A DNA stretch of 64,000 nucleotides from Bacillus sp. FJAT-52991. GTDB taxonomy: Bacteria > Bacillota > Bacilli > Bacillales > Domibacillaceae. Positions within the stretch are counted from its first letter, which is position 1, and each line of letters opens with the position of its first letter. The notes under the pieces are model-generated. The model saw nothing but the letters and a program-made list of their open reading frames with translations, did not search any database and was not told the DNA's origin. Positions 51,921 to 60,310 of this stretch are shown piece by piece. Location of the stretch: NCBI RefSeq assembly GCF_037201805.1, contig NZ_CP147404.1:1946001-2010000 (forward strand). Direction: 5' to 3'. The position numbers and the translations under genes were made by a program.

Positions 51921-51950
51921 AAAGCCCTTCTCATTTGAGAGAAGCTTTAT
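51921..51950. other. Short hairpin in the gap 51751-52113
   Basis: AAAGC and CTTCTC pair with GAGAAG and GCTTT around ATTT with a small bulge. It may be a terminator. I see no gene in 51751-52113. Confidence 0.35.
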
Positions 51951-52113
51951 CTAATTCCTTCACCAGCTACGTTATATCCTCAAAATCGACACCAATAGGC
52001 ACATCTTGCTTCTGGATATTAACCCACCACCGAGCCATTCCCTATTACAATCTAAGAGGTGAAAACGTTCACTTCAATTTATTGCCGAATTTGCATTCTA
52101 TATGTGCTCAGAA

Positions 52114-52159
52114 CTAAAAACCCGCTCATTTTCCAAAAAGGAAGTAAGCGGGTTTTTAG
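52114..52159. terminator. Bidirectional terminator after gerQ
   Basis: CTAAAAACCCGCT (52114-52126) pairs perfectly with AGCGGGTTTTTAG (52147-52159), just after the gerQ stop codon. Confidence 0.85.
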
Positions 52160-52171
52160 CGTTCTACAAAC

Positions 52172-52636
52172 TCACTCCGATGTCGTCAAGGACGCCTGGA
52201 CATCCGGATTAATTTCCGGTTGAGGATATTTAATTTGTTCCCCGAATTCTACCCAGTCGAGATTTGCCATCAGCAGCAGGTAACGTTTGCCGTTGGCTGG
52301 GTCACTGATGATAACGTGGTCACGACCAGCCGTTTCTATGCGCCCCCGGTAAATCATTGCATTCCATTTGTCGTTACCTTGGTAAGTATAGTAGAATGTA
52401 CCGACCTTACCTTTGTTGAAACGTAGAATATTTTCGATAAATGATTCTTCTATCGCGGCTGGAAGTTGCTGCCCAGTCCCCATCGGAACCACTGGGACGG
52501 CATACGAGGGTCCAGAAGGCATAGTCGCCGGAAAGCCGCCGCCAGGTTGTTGTGCGTCACTCCTCCGCATCATGGAAGCTGGATAAAAACCAGGGTAATA
52601 ATTCATTGGATAATAACTAGAGTCTCCACAAGTCAT
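52172..52636 (-). CDS. gerQ: Spore coat protein GerQ
   Basis: The 154-residue protein has a Pro/Gly-rich N-terminal part (YYPMNYYPGFYPASMM) and the conserved GerQ core, ESFIENILRFNKGKVGTFYY and RDHVIISDPANGKRYLLLM. GerQ is a coat protein needed for CwlJ localisation and for germination by calcium-dipicolinate. It directly follows cwlJ on the same strand (23-bp gap), the order found in Bacillus, though B. subtilis keeps gerQ (ywdL) next to cwlJ in the same way only in part of the genus. Expected expression is in the mother cell during sporulation. Confidence 0.88.
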   Translation of the reverse strand: MTCGDSSYYPMNYYPGFYPASMMRRSDAQQPGGGFPATMPSGPSYAVPVVPMGTGQQLPAAIEESFIENILRFNKGKVGTFYYTYQGNDKWNAMIYRGRIETAGRDHVIISDPANGKRYLLLMANLDWVEFGEQIKYPQPEINPDVQASLTTSE

Positions 52637-52659
52637 AAGAAAATTAGCTCCTTTTTAAT

Positions 52660-53136
52660 TTATCTATAAAACTCTTTGCAGTAGTCCGGTACAGCGACAT
52701 AAAAGCAATGATTCCTATGCGCAAAATCGAACTTCGTCATGGGGGATCTTGGCATCGTTTCGGTACAAGGAGCTCGGTATTTTTTCCCCGGACTGGGGTT
52801 AAAAAACCACAAATTCATTCTGGCCCGAGGGTCCCTATCACCATGCAACAAATTCCTAGCTCTCTGGAGGTCAGCTTCTTTGGGTCGTTGTGTATACAAT
52901 GTTCCATTTAAGACAGGTTCGAAGTGAGGAATTCTAGTTCCAGGTATGGTTTGATAGATCGCATCTCTGATATTGCGCAACCCTCTGAAGTCAGGAGGAC
53001 AGTCAGCCTCGACCCGATTGGACACAACTGATCCCACCATGTTCATCCCTTGGACTCCTTCACCGAGCGCTTCCGCCATCATGAGCCTCGCTAACTCCTC
53101 CACATCACGTGAAGTATGTTTTATTCGCCTACTCAT
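52660..53136 (-). CDS. cwlJ: Cell wall hydrolase CwlJ (spore cortex-lytic enzyme)
   Basis: The 158-residue protein is a single Hydrolase_2/SleB-type catalytic domain without signal peptide, as CwlJ is: DVEELARLMMAEALGEGVQG with the catalytic glutamate, GSVVSNRVEADCPPDFRGL, LWFFNPSPGKKYR and NHCFYVAVPDYC. It degrades cortex peptidoglycan during germination and needs GerQ, encoded just downstream. AAGGGGGGAGACA precedes the ATG. Confidence 0.9.
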   Translation of the reverse strand: MSRRIKHTSRDVEELARLMMAEALGEGVQGMNMVGSVVSNRVEADCPPDFRGLRNIRDAIYQTIPGTRIPHFEPVLNGTLYTQRPKEADLQRARNLLHGDRDPRARMNLWFFNPSPGKKYRAPCTETMPRSPMTKFDFAHRNHCFYVAVPDYCKEFYR

Positions 53137-53319
53137 TGTCTCCCCCCTTCCACTTATATAGGTAACTTATTACTTAAAGCTGGTTTTGGTAACTTGCCCA
53201 TCAGCCCAAAGTTTGAAAATTGCACCCTCAACCAAAAGAGGTTTCTGAGAATATTATGATTGATTTAATAATGAACCGGAAAAACGGGGTCAGGCATGCA
53301 TACAATGAGGATATACAGT

Positions 53320-53451
53320 AAGAATAAAGAAGGGACACTAGCTGGTAACTAGCATCCCTAATATACAAGCTACACTGCAAGAAGTGTAGCCACCCAACCG
53401 TGAAATAATCCTCTGCTTACTAGTCTAGAGCAGGGAGGGTTATTTCTTTTT
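53320..53451 (+). ncRNA. Candidate antisense (antitoxin) RNA opposite a holin-like toxin
   Basis: Three hairpins lie in a row on the plus strand: GGGA-CTAG with CTAG-TCCC (about 53333-53358), GCTACACT with AGTGTAGC (53369-53376 and 53383-53390), and GAAATAATCCTCTGCT with AGCAGGGAGGGTTATTTC (53402-53446), the last followed by TTTTT. The T-tract exists only on this strand. The final hairpin overlaps the 3' end of a short hydrophobic peptide gene on the other strand, the layout of type I antitoxin RNAs. The promoter is not clear. Confidence 0.45.
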
Positions 53452-53538
53452 ATTTAGAGAAATAACAACGGCGATCACTGATACGATTAGGCTTGAAAAC
53501 ATAATCATCAAGACCCTTTTAATAATCAAACTCTTCAC
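53440..53538 (-). CDS. Short hydrophobic peptide, putative holin-like/type I toxin
   Basis: The frame of up to 32 codons ends LMIMFSSLIVSVIAVVISL followed by NKKK: one membrane helix and a lysine tail. This is the pattern of putative holin-like toxins and TxpA/BsrG-type peptides of Firmicutes. Start is uncertain: GTG at 53538, or ATG at 53508 behind AAAAGGG, giving 22 residues. Upstream, another frame reads AKGFETFVSGLVSGEEFDY and overlaps it, perhaps a leader peptide. The plus-strand RNA overlaps the 3' end. Confidence 0.45.
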   Translation of the reverse strand: MKSLIIKRVLMIMFSSLIVSVIAVVISLNKKK

Positions 53539-53687
53539 CGCTAACTAATCCGCTCACAAACGTTTCAAAGCCTTTCGCCACAACAGTAATAGATGAAATT
53601 CCTCCCTCGATTTTAATTATAGCACACTAATTATTAACATTTTTATTACTTTTTAGGTAAATCCCACATATTTTTTGTAAAGTAAGC

Positions 53688-53737
53688 TTGACATCCACTC
53701 CCTTTGTAAAGTACACTTTACGTAAAGTTAACTTTAC
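53688..53737 (+). promoter_or_regulatory. Promoter with tandem 16-bp palindromes (Xre operator)
   Basis: TTGACA (53688-53693) is followed by GTAAAGTACACTTTAC (53706-53721) and GTAAAGTTAACTTTAC (53722-53737), two perfect palindromes with the consensus GTAAAGT-NN-ACTTTAC directly abutting and covering the -10. A further half-site GTAAAGT lies at 53677. These precede a small Xre gene that probably represses itself by cooperative binding. Confidence 0.7.
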
Positions 53738-53755
53738 AAAAAAGGAAGTGATTCA

Positions 53756-53965
53756 TTGGAAAATCGGATTAAGGAATTGCGAGCGGCTCATCATTTAACG
53801 CAAGATGAATTAGCTGACCATTTAGATGTCTCACGGCAAACGATCATTTCTTTAGAAAAAGGAAGGTACAATCCTTCGATTATGCTGGCGTTTAAAATTT
53901 CGCGCGTATTTCATTGTACGATTGAAGATGTCTTTTTATTTGAGGAGGAGAAAAAAGATGAGTGA
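53756..53965 (+). CDS. Xre-family small transcriptional regulator
   Basis: The 69-residue protein is a single Cro/CI helix-turn-helix (IKELRAAHHLTQDELADHLD, VSRQTIISLEKGRYNPSI, CTIEDVFLFEE), as in YozG/phage-like regulators. It starts at TTG after AAAGGAAGTGAT. It overlaps the following membrane protein gene by 8 bp, a frequent Xre-membrane protein pairing. Tandem palindromes lie over its promoter. Confidence 0.88.
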   Translation: MENRIKELRAAHHLTQDELADHLDVSRQTIISLEKGRYNPSIMLAFKISRVFHCTIEDVFLFEEEKKDE

Positions 53966-54260
53966 TTTTATGTCTAATGTGTTAATGTGGCTAGCGCTTG
54001 CTTCATTTTTATTGACGATGATCTTATGGAATCATCGTCACTTAAAGAAAAAGAAAATCATCGATGAACGCTATGAAAAGATTCATCACATAGGAAGAAG
54101 TTATGCTTGGATTTCTTCATCCGTCATTATTTTTATTGTCTGGTTCATCTCGCTTGTTATTTTCGAGTCTAAGCTTGCCTTTTTCCTCATTACCGCAATA
54201 TGGGTTGGGCATATGATGTCCTATATCATTGGTGCCGCTATTGCACAAAGTAAAAATTAA
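53958..54260 (+). CDS. Small membrane protein paired with Xre regulator (DUF2178-like)
   Basis: The 100-residue protein has three or four hydrophobic helices (VLMWLALASFLLTMILW, YAWISSSVIIFIVWFISLVI, AFFLITAIWVGHMMSYIIGA). The size, order and pairing with a short Xre gene are those of DUF2178 proteins; I am not certain of the family. The ATG at 53958 follows GAGGAGGAG and overlaps the regulator gene. Function unknown. Confidence 0.7.
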   Translation: MSDFMSNVLMWLALASFLLTMILWNHRHLKKKKIIDERYEKIHHIGRSYAWISSSVIIFIVWFISLVIFESKLAFFLITAIWVGHMMSYIIGAAIAQSKN

Positions 54261-54269
54261 TTTCACGCA

Positions 54270-54306
54270 AAAAAGCTGCTGAGAATAGGATCTCAGCAGC
54301 TTTTGA
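54270..54306. terminator. Bidirectional terminator between the Xre operon and ltaS-like gene
   Basis: AAAAGCTGCTGAGA (54271-54284) pairs with TCTCAGCAGCTTTT (54291-54304) around a 6-base loop. Confidence 0.88.
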
Positions 54307-56250
54307 TTATTTCTTATCTTCTTCCGAACGTTGATTGTAATCATAATCAGACGGGTCGATTGGCTTAAAGCCCTCCGGTTCGTGGAAGCGCAGTAAGTCT
54401 TTCGCTACGATTGCATCTGACATTTCCAGTCGCTTATCCACGGATGCTTTCATCTGTTTTAGTTCTTCTGTTTCTTCAATTGGTTCCCCAGTGGCCGTAT
54501 TGTAATACTTCCCTTTCACTCTTGTAACATCTTCGCTTACGAAGTCTCCGTTACGGAATGGAACAACCTTATCATGCTCAGCAGACAATAAGTCCGTTCC
54601 CATGTGAAGATAGTCTTTCGTATCGACGCCAAGAAGGTGTAGCAATGTCGGCATTACGTCTATTTGACCACCATATTGATGCTGCACGCCACCTTCAACG
54701 CCCGGTATATGGATAAATAACGGAACACGTTGCAGCTGTGCGTTTTCAAATGATCCTACTTCTTTACCTAATACAGTAGACATCGCTTCATTATGGTTAT
54801 CAGAAATACCATAGTGGTCACCATATAGTACGATCACAGAGTTTTCATATAATCCAGATTCCTTCAAGTACGTGAAGAAGCCCTGAATCGATTCATCCAA
54901 ATATCTCGCTGTTTGGAAGTAGCCATCTACCGATTCATCACCTGTTGTATGCTTTTCAATCGTTGCTTCTTCCTGATCCATTGGATATGGGAAGTGGTTC
55001 GATAATGTAATAAACTTCGTATAGAACGGTTGCGGCAACGTTTCTAACAATGGAATCGATTGCTCAAAAAACGGTTTATCTTTTAGCCCGTAGCTCACGA
55101 CATCTTCTTCGTTCATATCGTAATAGCTAGAATCGAAGAAATGATCATAGCCAAATGCTTTATAGATTTCATCACGGTTCCAGAAGGATTTTTCATTTCC
55201 ATGGAAGACAGCGGATGTATAGCCTTGCTGCCCTAAAATAGCTGGAGCCGCTTGATACGTGTTTCTTCCTTTCATCGAAAACGCTGATCCCTTAGATAAG
55301 CCATACAATGAGTTTTCTAACATAAATTCAGCATCAGACGTCTTCCCTTGCGCCGTTTGATGGAAAAAGTTATCAAAGTACAACGTATTGTCATCATGGG
55401 CTAATGAATTTAAGAAAGGCGTTACTTCTTTTCCATTTAACTTATAATCTATCATGAAGCTTTGCAGAGATTCTAAGTGAAGGTAAATGACATTTTTCCC
55501 TTTCGCCTTGCCAAAATATTCTGGGTTCGGCTCTGCATAAATCGACTTCGCATAGTTCTCCACTTCAGTGACATCACTACTATCAGCTAGCGCTCGTTGC
55601 GTCGAAGCTTTAGTGCTTTGAACCGCATCATAGATGGTGAAGTTATACATTCCTAAATACTTCACAATGTAATTTCGATCGAACGTTCTTGTTAATAGCT
55701 GCGGACGATCCATTTCAGCCAATCCTAAGTTGATCGCAAAAAGTGCGGCTCCTGTCAGAAATACGGCCATCCGTTGACGGCGCAATACTTTCACCGGCTT
55801 CGGATTGACTTTTTTAGATAAATAGAGAACGAGTAAAATCAATGTATCGGCAAAATACAATAGATCATACGGTTGAAACAATGCCCCCATACTATTACCA
55901 ATACTGCTGGCTATATTCCCTTTTTGCATCAATGTTGGTATCGTAATATAGTCCGTAAAGAAACGGTAATAACAAATATTAGCATATAGTAAAGCCGTCA
56001 TTAGAAAATGAATGATCACCATCCATTTAAATGCCTTTCTTCCCTTAGCAAATAAAGCAATTCCAATAAACAAAACGGCTGAGCTTAAAGGGTTAAAAAA
56101 CAATAAGAATTCTTGTATCGCATTTTCAATCCCTAAGTCAAATTCCACTAAATAAGCAATATACGTTTTGATCCATAGAAATACAACTGCTAATGAGAAG
56201 AAAATGAGCGGCTTGCTTAGAATTGAATCCTTCTTTGCTTCCTTCTGCAT
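54307..56250 (-). CDS. Lipoteichoic acid synthase-family protein (LtaS/YfnI/YqgS-like)
   Basis: The 647-residue protein has five N-terminal membrane helices (to about residue 190) and an extracellular sulfatase-type domain. Catalytic landmarks are FHQTAQGKTSDAEFMLENS with the active threonine, NHFPYPMD, VLYGDHYGIS and the histidine in PLFIHIPG. LtaS enzymes add glycerol phosphate from phosphatidylglycerol to the growing lipoteichoic acid chain outside the membrane. Bacilli have up to four paralogs, so which one this is remains open. Confidence 0.88.
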   Translation of the reverse strand: MQKEAKKDSILSKPLIFFSLAVVFLWIKTYIAYLVEFDLGIENAIQEFLLFFNPLSSAVLFIGIALFAKGRKAFKWMVIIHFLMTALLYANICYYRFFTDYITIPTLMQKGNIASSIGNSMGALFQPYDLLYFADTLILLVLYLSKKVNPKPVKVLRRQRMAVFLTGAALFAINLGLAEMDRPQLLTRTFDRNYIVKYLGMYNFTIYDAVQSTKASTQRALADSSDVTEVENYAKSIYAEPNPEYFGKAKGKNVIYLHLESLQSFMIDYKLNGKEVTPFLNSLAHDDNTLYFDNFFHQTAQGKTSDAEFMLENSLYGLSKGSAFSMKGRNTYQAAPAILGQQGYTSAVFHGNEKSFWNRDEIYKAFGYDHFFDSSYYDMNEEDVVSYGLKDKPFFEQSIPLLETLPQPFYTKFITLSNHFPYPMDQEEATIEKHTTGDESVDGYFQTARYLDESIQGFFTYLKESGLYENSVIVLYGDHYGISDNHNEAMSTVLGKEVGSFENAQLQRVPLFIHIPGVEGGVQHQYGGQIDVMPTLLHLLGVDTKDYLHMGTDLLSAEHDKVVPFRNGDFVSEDVTRVKGKYYNTATGEPIEETEELKQMKASVDKRLEMSDAIVAKDLLRFHEPEGFKPIDPSDYDYNQRSEEDKK

Positions 56251-56396
56251 TTTTCTTTCCCCTCCTAAATATTTTTACAATTACTCTATATCTTTTACAA
56301 AAAAACAATATAAAAATAATAAATTCTTAGCAATCAAAAGTCAACTAAAATCATTTGGGAATGAAATTATTACTCTAACATAGAAGCTTCGACAAA

Positions 56397-56438
56397 AAAA
56401 GCCCCTTTTTTTAGCAAAAATCTAAAAAAGGGGCTTTT
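56397..56438. terminator. Bidirectional terminator
   Basis: AAAAGCCCCTTTTTTTAG pairs with CTAAAAAAGGGGCTTTT with one bulged T, around CAAAAAT. The rest of 56251-56396 is AT-rich and contains no gene I can support. Confidence 0.85.
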
Positions 56439-56502
56439 ATACACTTGCTTTCTGTTTTTTCACTGCAAACGCCATGATCAAAAAGACAATAGGCGTAAAC
56501 AT
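56437..56502 (-). pseudogene. Possible C-terminal scrap of a membrane protein
   Basis: The minus strand reads MFTPIVFLIMAFAVKKQKAS before a stop that touches the terminator. One hydrophobic helix with a basic tail and a proper terminator suggest the end of a former membrane protein gene. No ribosome binding site is seen. Confidence 0.25.
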
Positions 56503-56596
56503 AATGTACTTGAAATGATACAATTCTGTTGATATTTGATGACAACGAACTAACATTCTATAATATAAGAAAGAATATGTGTTGGGAGGGAAAAAG

Positions 56597-57142
56597 TTGT
56601 ATAACCAACCGTGGAGCAAAGTAAAGAAAAAGTTAGAAAGTTATCTATGTGACTCCCTAAAAAATAGAGTTCAATTTACTGTCACTAATTATCGAAAGGC
56701 TCATGACCAAATGGGAAGAGCTTTTATTACTGTTGATAAAAAGGAAGTTTTAAATATGTGTACCATCACATCCGAAATGGCTGTCATTGAAAAAGAACAA
56801 CAAATCTGGAACGATCAAAATATTGAATATGATATTGATCATGTCCGACAAAACCGAGACATTTCTAAACAAGCACATGAAATGATTAAAGCTGAAGGTA
56901 TTTTTGCACAGTATGACTTTTTTGATGCAGTTGAAGAATATTTTCATTTACCAATAGACAAGGCATTGAAATCTAATAATATGATTATTAAAATTCTTTC
57001 TTTGATAGATAGAAGAGTGGGAAAAAGAACTTTACAAGGAATGAAAGAATCCATACAAAACGAAAAAGAAATTGTCCAGTATTTTTATCATTTAAGATGT
57101 GAAGCAGACGGATTAATGAAAGTGTATGTGGAAAAAAGATGA
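56597..57142 (+). CDS. Hypothetical soluble protein (SF0329-like)
   Basis: The 181-residue protein begins at TTG 56597, 6 bp after GGGAGGG; the open frame starts at a GTG inside that site. It opens YNQPWSKVKKKLESYLCDSL, continues with RAFITVDKKEVLNMCTITSE, and is helical after that. The opening and the ITVDKKEVxNM stretch resemble proteins annotated as the SF0329 family; this is from memory and not certain. Single gene, followed by a hairpin. Confidence 0.62.
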   Translation: MYNQPWSKVKKKLESYLCDSLKNRVQFTVTNYRKAHDQMGRAFITVDKKEVLNMCTITSEMAVIEKEQQIWNDQNIEYDIDHVRQNRDISKQAHEMIKAEGIFAQYDFFDAVEEYFHLPIDKALKSNNMIIKILSLIDRRVGKRTLQGMKESIQNEKEIVQYFYHLRCEADGLMKVYVEKR

Positions 57143-57232
57143 TGTCAACTCAATCTTTTTTAAAATTATGAATTAAATCTTCAAGTCTTTTTGCACGCAT
57201 GGTACGGGGGAATGAATTTTTCCCATAGCAAA

Positions 57233-57273
57233 GAACTCCACGGTTTGCGCTATGCGCATTACCATGGAGTTCA
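57233..57273. terminator. Hairpin after leuA (minus strand)
   Basis: GAACTCCA-GGT pairs with ACC-TGGAGTTC, with GCGC-TAT-GCGC stacked inside. It lies 43 bp beyond the leuA stop. The T-tract is short, so efficiency is uncertain. Confidence 0.55.
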
Positions 57274-57315
57274 AAAGGTTACAAAACTTAACAAAATGGA
57301 AGCTATAACATCTAT

Positions 57316-58884
57316 CTATTCAACCGGAAGCAAATGATCCACAACTATACTATTGATAGCATTAATATAAGCTAAAGCACTTGCTTTCATAATATCCGTA
57401 TCTGTTGCTTTGGCCATGTATTTTTCTCCTCTATACTCCACTTGAATCTTGACTTTCCCTAATGCCTCTTTACCTCTTGATACACTGCTAATATTATATT
57501 CAATTAATTTAACATCTAAATCGCTAATATCTGTAATAGCCGAATACAAAGCATCAATTGGGCCAGAACCGACTGCGCTGCTCTTCAATATTTGATTACC
57601 CTTTTTCATGCTCACACTCGCTGATGGGAAAATGGTATTACTAATCACTTGCAAATCCATTAATTCATAGAAATGCCCTCTATAGTTTGTTAAATCCTCC
57701 TTCTGACTATTATGTTGCGTGTAATAGTTCTCAACGATGACATATAAGTCATGATTGTATACTTCTTTTTTCGCATCTGCTAATTCGAGAAATGCTTCAA
57801 ATATCCCTTCAAATTGTGTTTCAGTTAGCTGGTTAAAACCTAATTTCTCAAGCGCATGTTTCACCGCATGGCGACCAGAGCGTGCTGTTAAAACCAATTC
57901 CATATCATCTAAACCAACTTCAACTGGACTAATGATTTCGTAAGCATCCCTTGATTTCAACAAACCGTCTTGGTGTATACCTGACGAATGAGCAAAGGCG
58001 TTATCTCCTGTAATTGCTTTATTTACTTGTACATCCAGTCCCATAAAACTACTTACCAACCTAGAAGTATTCATGATTTCTTTCGTATTAATGTTAGTGT
58101 ATGCTTTATAAATGGATGAACGAGTATTGATTGCCATCACTACTTCTTCTAATGCCGCATTCCCTGCCCGTTCGCCAATCCCGTTAATCGTACATTCCAC
58201 CTTATCTGCACCATTTTTAATGGCAGCTAACGTATTGGCTGTTGCCATACCAAGGTCGTTATGACAATGAACACTTAAAAGCACTTTATCATTTAAATTT
58301 TTCAAACGATGATTGATTTTATAAATTAACTCTCCAAATTCCTCAGGCTCTGCATATCCAACCGTATCAGGTACATTAATCATGGTAGCCCCTGCCTTTA
58401 CAACCGCTTCAATCGTTGCCCATAAGTATTCAAAATCAGAGCGAGAAGCATCTTCTGTTGAATATTGCACATCTGGCAGTAGTGTTTTGGCATATTTGAC
58501 TGCATCAACACCGATATCTAAAATTTGATTTTTCGATTTCCCAAATTTCTTTTCCACATGAATGTCTGAGGTACCCAAAACGATATGAATCAACGGTTTC
58601 TCAGCATATTTCACACTGTTGTAGACAGAATCAATATCAGCCTTTACTGCCCTTGCTAACGCGGTGACAATAACGTCGTCTGTATTTCCTATTTTCGTGG
58701 CAATTTCTTTCACCGCTTGAAAATCACCGGCTGAAGACGAAGGAAAACCGGCTTCAATGATATCAACTTGTAGCTTCTTTAATTGCTGGGCAACTTCTAG
58801 TTTTTCATACAGATTCAGCTTAGCCCCTGGAACTTGCTCCCCATCTCTAAGAGTCGTATCAAACACCAAAATTTTTCTCGTCAT
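57316..58884 (-). CDS. leuA: 2-isopropylmalate synthase
   Basis: The 522-residue enzyme condenses acetyl-CoA with 2-oxoisovalerate in leucine synthesis. The catalytic barrel has VFDTTLRDGEQVPGAKL, IEAGFPSSSAGDF, LSVHCHNDLGMATANTLAAI (metal ligands) and CTINGIGERAGNAALEEV. The C-terminal LeuA dimer/leucine-binding domain follows (SSAVGSGPIDALYSAITDIS). A leucine T-box leader precedes it. It is not followed by leuB-D, so it is a free-standing gene. Repeat copy 3 lies between the leader and the ribosome binding site AAGGGAG. Confidence 0.92.
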   Translation of the reverse strand: MTRKILVFDTTLRDGEQVPGAKLNLYEKLEVAQQLKKLQVDIIEAGFPSSSAGDFQAVKEIATKIGNTDDVIVTALARAVKADIDSVYNSVKYAEKPLIHIVLGTSDIHVEKKFGKSKNQILDIGVDAVKYAKTLLPDVQYSTEDASRSDFEYLWATIEAVVKAGATMINVPDTVGYAEPEEFGELIYKINHRLKNLNDKVLLSVHCHNDLGMATANTLAAIKNGADKVECTINGIGERAGNAALEEVVMAINTRSSIYKAYTNINTKEIMNTSRLVSSFMGLDVQVNKAITGDNAFAHSSGIHQDGLLKSRDAYEIISPVEVGLDDMELVLTARSGRHAVKHALEKLGFNQLTETQFEGIFEAFLELADAKKEVYNHDLYVIVENYYTQHNSQKEDLTNYRGHFYELMDLQVISNTIFPSASVSMKKGNQILKSSAVGSGPIDALYSAITDISDLDVKLIEYNISSVSRGKEALGKVKIQVEYRGEKYMAKATDTDIMKASALAYINAINSIVVDHLLPVE

Positions 58885-58915
58885 TTCATAAACACTCCCT
58901 TATCGTATGGATTTA

Positions 58916-59074
58916 ATAAAGTGAAACTTCAATCAGTGGGGGTTTTCTTCATCCCCCACTGATTGTTAGTTGAACGGATCGGGCGTTTACGGGCTGTTGA
59001 TCCCCCACCTACATGCCTGCGCTTTTTCTTCCATGTTGAGGTGGGGGTCTTACAGCCCGTTAATGCGGGATAAA
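58916..59074 (+). repeat. ATAAA-flanked hairpin element, copy 3, within the leuA leader
   Basis: This is a 159-bp full-length copy. Its right-hand ATAAA merges with the T-tract (as seen on the minus strand) of the T-box terminator, so it inserted exactly behind that terminator. Differences from copies 1 and 4 fall mostly in the loop of the long hairpin (58981-59060), while the stem arms are unchanged. Confidence 0.87.
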
Positions 59075-59075
59075 A

Positions 59076-59353
59076 AAAGCCTCATCTCTATAAAAATATA
59101 GAGACGAGGCTTTGCTCGCGGTACCACTCTAATTGATTAATCCAAACATGATTAATCCGCTCATTTTCAGTGGCCATCACCACCTATCTTTATAACGGTA
59201 GAAAACCGACATCCCCTACTAATATACATGTTCAGGGAGTTGCTCTTGGATGAGTTCAAAGGGAATAACTACCGATTCTCACCAACCATCGGCTCTCTGA
59301 AAAGCTTATTTACCTTCTACTATTTCCAATCTTTGCATATTATTATTTAATTA
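59076..59353 (-). ncRNA. Leucine T-box leader of leuA
   Basis: On the minus strand the conserved T-box AGAGTGGTACCGCG lies at 59130-59117. It is followed by a terminator in which 59098-59110 pairs with 59079-59091 and a run of seven Ts ends the transcript. Stem I contains GAACTCATCC, whose CTC triplet would be the leucine specifier codon. Uncharged tRNA-Leu would favour the antiterminator and allow leuA expression. UGGU in the T-box fits an ACCA acceptor end. Confidence 0.88.
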
Positions 59354-59359
59354 TATGCA

Positions 59360-59388
59360 ATAATAAACCGATAATCTCGAGTTGTCAA
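59360..59388 (-). promoter_or_regulatory. Promoter of the leuA transcript
   Basis: TTGACA (59388-59383) and TATTAT (59365-59360) are spaced by 17 bp on the minus strand, just ahead of the T-box leader. Confidence 0.75.
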
Positions 59389-59751
59389 TATAAATTTATA
59401 GAAAATTAAAATTATTTTGAATAAGGTAATTCTCAATAATTTTTTAATTTTTCACTTGATTCACCTGTAGCTTTGCAAAAAAGATTGGTTATTTATAAAA
59501 AAGTTTGATTAAAATCATTCCGCCTCTCTAGTTCCCTTGAGTTAAGTTGCTTTTTCGTTGGATATTTATGTTAATATCACTATAAAGATTGTGAAAAAAT
59601 GTACTTACAATAACGAGCCAGTTTAGTGAAAGAAGGTTTTTTTTTAATTCGCATAGAATATATTACCATAAAAAGTTAAAAAGGTAGTTTGATACCGTTT
59701 GTTATTGTTGTAATATTCGCATTATTATTAACCATTCAGGAGGAGATTTAT

Positions 59752-60129
59752 ATGCCATTAACAGTAGGAGATATAATTACGTTTGAACGGACTTTTACAG
59801 TAAGGGATGTTGAATTATTTACTGAGATTTCAGGTGATGAAGGGATTCATCATATAACCCCAGATGAACAGGGAAGGCTTGTAATTCAAGGGTTATTAAC
59901 GGCCACTCTGCCAACAAAAATAGCTGGAGATCATAACGTACTAGCTCGTAGTACACATTTTGAGTTTTTAAGACCTGTGTTTACGGGAGATACAATCATT
60001 TGTGAAGTTAAAATTGAAAAATACGAAAGACAAGAAAATAATAGAACAGCTTTTGCCGCATCCTTTTTATGTAAAAATCAGAATGAAAAAGAAGTATTGA
60101 AAGGGGATGTTTCAGGCCTAATCCTTTAA
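59752..60129 (+). CDS. MaoC-like hotdog-fold protein
   Basis: The 125-residue protein has the MaoC dehydratase shape: VGDIITFERTFTVRDVELFT and EISGDEGIHH (in place of the usual GDxNPxH), then IQGLLTATLPTKIAGDHNVL and RPVFTGDTIICEVKI. The catalytic Asp-His pair seems present in altered form, so hydratase activity is uncertain. The ATG has AGGAGGAG upstream; the open frame reaches 59689 without support. The gap 59389-59688 contains only AT-rich promoter-like sequence. Confidence 0.78.
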   Translation: MPLTVGDIITFERTFTVRDVELFTEISGDEGIHHITPDEQGRLVIQGLLTATLPTKIAGDHNVLARSTHFEFLRPVFTGDTIICEVKIEKYERQENNRTAFAASFLCKNQNEKEVLKGDVSGLIL

Positions 60130-60187
60130 CTTCTTTAAACTTTTTTATAAAGAAGTTAAACTTAATTCCTTAGAAGGGTGACGTACA

Positions 60188-60310
60188 GTGAAAAAAGAAA
60201 TTTCTAAAAGCGAAGTAATCAAACTACTCCTACAAGTGTGTCCATCTTATCAAACAAGATGGGAAGAGTATGTTCAAGATAATTATGAAATAATGGTGGA
60301 ACAGCCTTAA
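60188..60310 (+). pseudogene. N-terminal fragment of a DUF7674-like protein
   Basis: Behind GAAGGGTGACGTACA a GTG opens a 40-codon frame, KKEISKSEVIKLLLQVCPSY then QTRWEEYVQDNYEIM. The LLL-x-CPSY-x-WEEY pattern resembles the start of DUF7674 proteins, which are about 120 residues. The frame stops after MVEQP, so it is truncated. No continuation is recognisable in 60311-60470. Confidence 0.4.
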
